From contig OY761989.1 of NCBI GenBank assembly GCA_963665165.1, positions 372,001 to 436,000 of the forward strand: DNA of 64,000 nt, read 5' to 3'. The stretch comes from G963663315 sp963665165 (GTDB lineage Bacteria > Pseudomonadota > Gammaproteobacteria > Arenicellales > Poriferihabitantaceae). A model generated the notes under the pieces. The model made no database searches. It was not told where the DNA came from and saw only the letters and a list, made by a program, of their open reading frames with translations. Shown in pieces: positions 62,345 through 64,000 of the stretch. Within the stretch, counting starts at the first letter, position 1; every line of letters begins with the position of its first letter. Made by a program: the position numbers and the translations under genes.

Positions 62345-62447
62345 TTCTGCGTAAAACCCCGGCTTTGGGAATACTGTTTCTGTCCGGATTGCGGTACGCT
62401 CCAGAGGCTGTGTAAATCAACGAACCAGACAGGCCGACCATTCAAAT

Positions 62448-63290
62448 ATGTTCACTTACCTTGACCCGGATATCCGCCAGCAACTCATTGACAGCGGGAA
62501 ACTTCTGTGCATCGACCATAATGGTAACCCCATTGCGGATGAAAATACCATGTCCGGGGGTGAATGGGTTATCAACCTGCTCGGTCCGATTACATTGCCG
62601 CTCAAGATCAGCGGCAAGGATTATCAGGCCGACTGGTTTGCGGCGGTTCGCAGAGCCGAACTTGGCAAGGTTGAGGAACTCGCGTCCACGCTACGCCAAA
62701 GCGGCAGGCAGACCCTGTTTGCCGGGCTGGCTACTTCGATGGCGGTCAACAGTGTGCTTCTGTTCGGTGATCCGCAAAACACGGAAAACCCGCTGGTTCG
62801 CGTTCATTCGAATTGTCTGACCGGTGATGTGTTCGGTTCTGAACGGTGCGAATGCGGTCCCCAGCTTGAATCGGCCGTGGCCCGGATTTCAAACGATGCC
62901 AGCGGCGGCATGATTGTTTACATGGCCGGGCATGAAGGGCGGGGTATTGGCTTGTGGGCGAAAGCCGCGACCTATCTGTTGCAGGATGCCGGAGAAAACA
63001 CCTATCAGGCAAACCAGTCGCTTGGCTTGCCGGCCGATTCCAGGGACTTTAGCGATGCGGCGTCCCTGATCCTTTATTTTCTTGGCAACCGGCCAATGCG
63101 GTTGTTGACCAACAACCCAAAGAAAATAGAGGATCTGACCAACTGCGGCCTGACTGAAGTAATACCCGAGAAGCATGTTGCCGGAGTCGGCAAATGGAAC
63201 AAACGATACCTGTCTGCAAAACGGACCTGGGGGCACACGATCGGTGACTCCGATCTTTCACCGGAAAAAATGGGCCCTGATGATACGTGA
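62448..63290 (+). CDS. GTP cyclohydrolase II-type protein
   Basis: A 280-residue protein. The zinc-binding segment NCLTGDVFGSERCECGPQL (C123, C134, C136), GHEGRGIGL (161-169) and the late RLLTNNPKKIEDLTNCGL are the RibA/GTPCH-II signature. GTP cyclohydrolase II opens GTP for riboflavin synthesis. It is not fused to RibB and no other riboflavin gene is nearby. The N-terminal 100 residues are longer than in E. coli RibA, so a specialised GTPCH-II paralogue is possible. It overlaps the next gene by 11 bases. Confidence 0.85.
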   Translation: MFTYLDPDIRQQLIDSGKLLCIDHNGNPIADENTMSGGEWVINLLGPITLPLKISGKDYQADWFAAVRRAELGKVEELASTLRQSGRQTLFAGLATSMAVNSVLLFGDPQNTENPLVRVHSNCLTGDVFGSERCECGPQLESAVARISNDASGGMIVYMAGHEGRGIGLWAKAATYLLQDAGENTYQANQSLGLPADSRDFSDAASLILYFLGNRPMRLLTNNPKKIEDLTNCGLTEVIPEKHVAGVGKWNKRYLSAKRTWGHTIGDSDLSPEKMGPDDT

Positions 63291-64000
63291 AGAAATAAAA
63301 GTGGACGGATTGACCGGACAGGTCGCGGCCCTGGTTCTAGGCGCCGCGTCCGGGCCGCCGATTATAGCGATTCATGGATGGCTGGATAACGCCGCCAGTT
63401 TCGAGCCGTTGGCCGGACACCTGGACCGGTACCGGTGGATTTGCCTGGATCTGCCCGGACATGGCCGGTCGGATTGTCGACCGGACGGCTGCGTATACCA
63501 TTTTACCGACTATGTCGGGGACCTGTTTTCGGTGGCGGAATCCCTGGAGCTGGACCGGTTTATCCTGGTCGGACATTCCCTGGGTGCAGGCATCGCCGCG
63601 ATGTTTGCCGCTGTGTTTCCCGACCGGGTTGAGCGGCTGGCGCTGATTGACGGTATTGGTCCGCTCTCCGGGGAGGATGATGACAGCCTGCGCCAACTCA
63701 GGAAATCCATGGATTTCCTGAAAATCCGGGATAAAAATCCCGCAAGGGTCTACGGGTCATGGGAGGAGGTGGTGTCGAAGAGGCTGGAGGCAGGGAAAAT
63801 AAGCAGAAGCAGTGTTGAGATACTGTTGCGCCGCGGCGCCGTTCGGGAAGGTGAAACAGTCACCGTATGCAGTGATGGCCGGTTAAAACAGCATTCCCCG
63901 GTTTACATGAGCCAGGGCAGGGTTGTATCGATTCTGAAAGGAATCCGCGCCCCGGCCCGGCTGATCCTTGCCGATCAGGGGTTGCTCGTCTCGCATGAAT
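63280..64000 (+). CDS. Alpha/beta hydrolase (3' end cut by window)
   Basis: The ATG at 63280 overlaps the GTP cyclohydrolase stop. The frame stays open to the window end, giving 240 residues so far. IAIHGWLDNAASFEPLAGHL holds the oxyanion HG, DLPGHGRSD follows, and the nucleophile Ser lies in VGHSLGAGIAAMFA. The lid and the catalytic Asp region (ARLILADQGLLVSHE) begin before the cut. Esterase or lipase-like; substrate unknown. Confidence 0.9.
   Translation, partial: MIREEIKVDGLTGQVAALVLGAASGPPIIAIHGWLDNAASFEPLAGHLDRYRWICLDLPGHGRSDCRPDGCVYHFTDYVGDLFSVAESLELDRFILVGHSLGAGIAAMFAAVFPDRVERLALIDGIGPLSGEDDDSLRQLRKSMDFLKIRDKNPARVYGSWEEVVSKRLEAGKISRSSVEILLRRGAVREGETVTVCSDGRLKQHSPVYMSQGRVVSILKGIRAPARLILADQGLLVSHE

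Noticed and set aside
1..64000. tRNA, rRNA genes and CRISPR arrays
   Set aside because: No cloverleaf-like stretch, rRNA segment or regularly spaced repeat array was noticed on reading either strand; a dedicated scan was not possible.

Overview
The window is a 64-kb, moderately GC-rich bacterial chromosome segment, most likely from a marine-type gammaproteobacterium. I infer this from the full atpIBEFHAGDC operon below parA-parB-rsmG, from dnaA-dnaN-gyrB, and from proteobacterial housekeeping genes (apaG, a ybeD-like gene, lipB, proS, pckA). TRAP transport, a dimethylglycine/sarcosine-type dehydrogenase and a sulfatase suggest an osmolyte- and organic-matter-using heterotroph. The species is not identifiable by eye. 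The replication origin is inside the window: dnaA (24352) and dnaN (25995) are separated by an intergenic stretch rich in DnaA-box-like sequences, and two parS palindromes lie between dnaN and gyrB.

Layout. 1-8.3 kb: a truncated PQQ-type sugar dehydrogenase and the ATP synthase operon with a good promoter. 8.4-15 kb: acyl-CoA synthetase, parB, parA, rsmG, a TPR protein and pckA, all on the minus strand. 15.2-19.9 kb: a compact plus-strand operon for amino-group-carrier-protein chemistry, lysW-lysX-lysY-(class II glutamine amidotransferase)-lysZ-lysJ. 19.9-24 kb: a membrane glycosyltransferase-like protein and a four-domain demethylating dehydrogenase. 24-29.8 kb: the origin region with dnaA, dnaN and gyrB but no recF. 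29.8-35.7 kb: an Ldh2-family reductase, an aldehyde dehydrogenase, an M19-like dipeptidase, proS and a cold-shock protein. 35.8-41.1 kb: a twelve-gene minus-strand sulfur-trafficking cluster made of two YeeE/YedE half-transporters, TusA, three small membrane proteins, a membrane rhodanese-like protein, three DsrE/F/H-like proteins, a secreted rhodanese and a cytochrome c. 41.2-55.8 kb: assorted metabolic and repair genes, including a FolK-FolP fusion. 55.8-58 kb: a decayed, partly duplicated stretch with a broken EamA transporter and a frameshifted D12-class DNA adenine methylase, bounded by a 23-bp direct repeat. 58-64 kb: a TRAP transporter operon, apaG, a desaturase, GTP cyclohydrolase II and a truncated alpha/beta hydrolase.

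Most notable system. The carrier protein LysW here ends in glutamine (EDWGQ) instead of the glutamate that LysX needs for ligation. The same operon encodes a class II glutamine amidotransferase-fold protein and no LysK hydrolase was found. The amidotransferase keeps the N-terminal Cys and the Arg expected to bind an alpha-carboxylate, but appears to lack the Asp expected to bind a free alpha-amino group. That pattern fits recognition of a C-terminal, peptide-linked Gln. I infer that it deamidates the carrier, much as Dop deamidates Pup, and/or cleaves the finished product from it. The second system worth attention is the YeeE-TusA-rhodanese-DsrE membrane cluster with its unassigned small membrane proteins.
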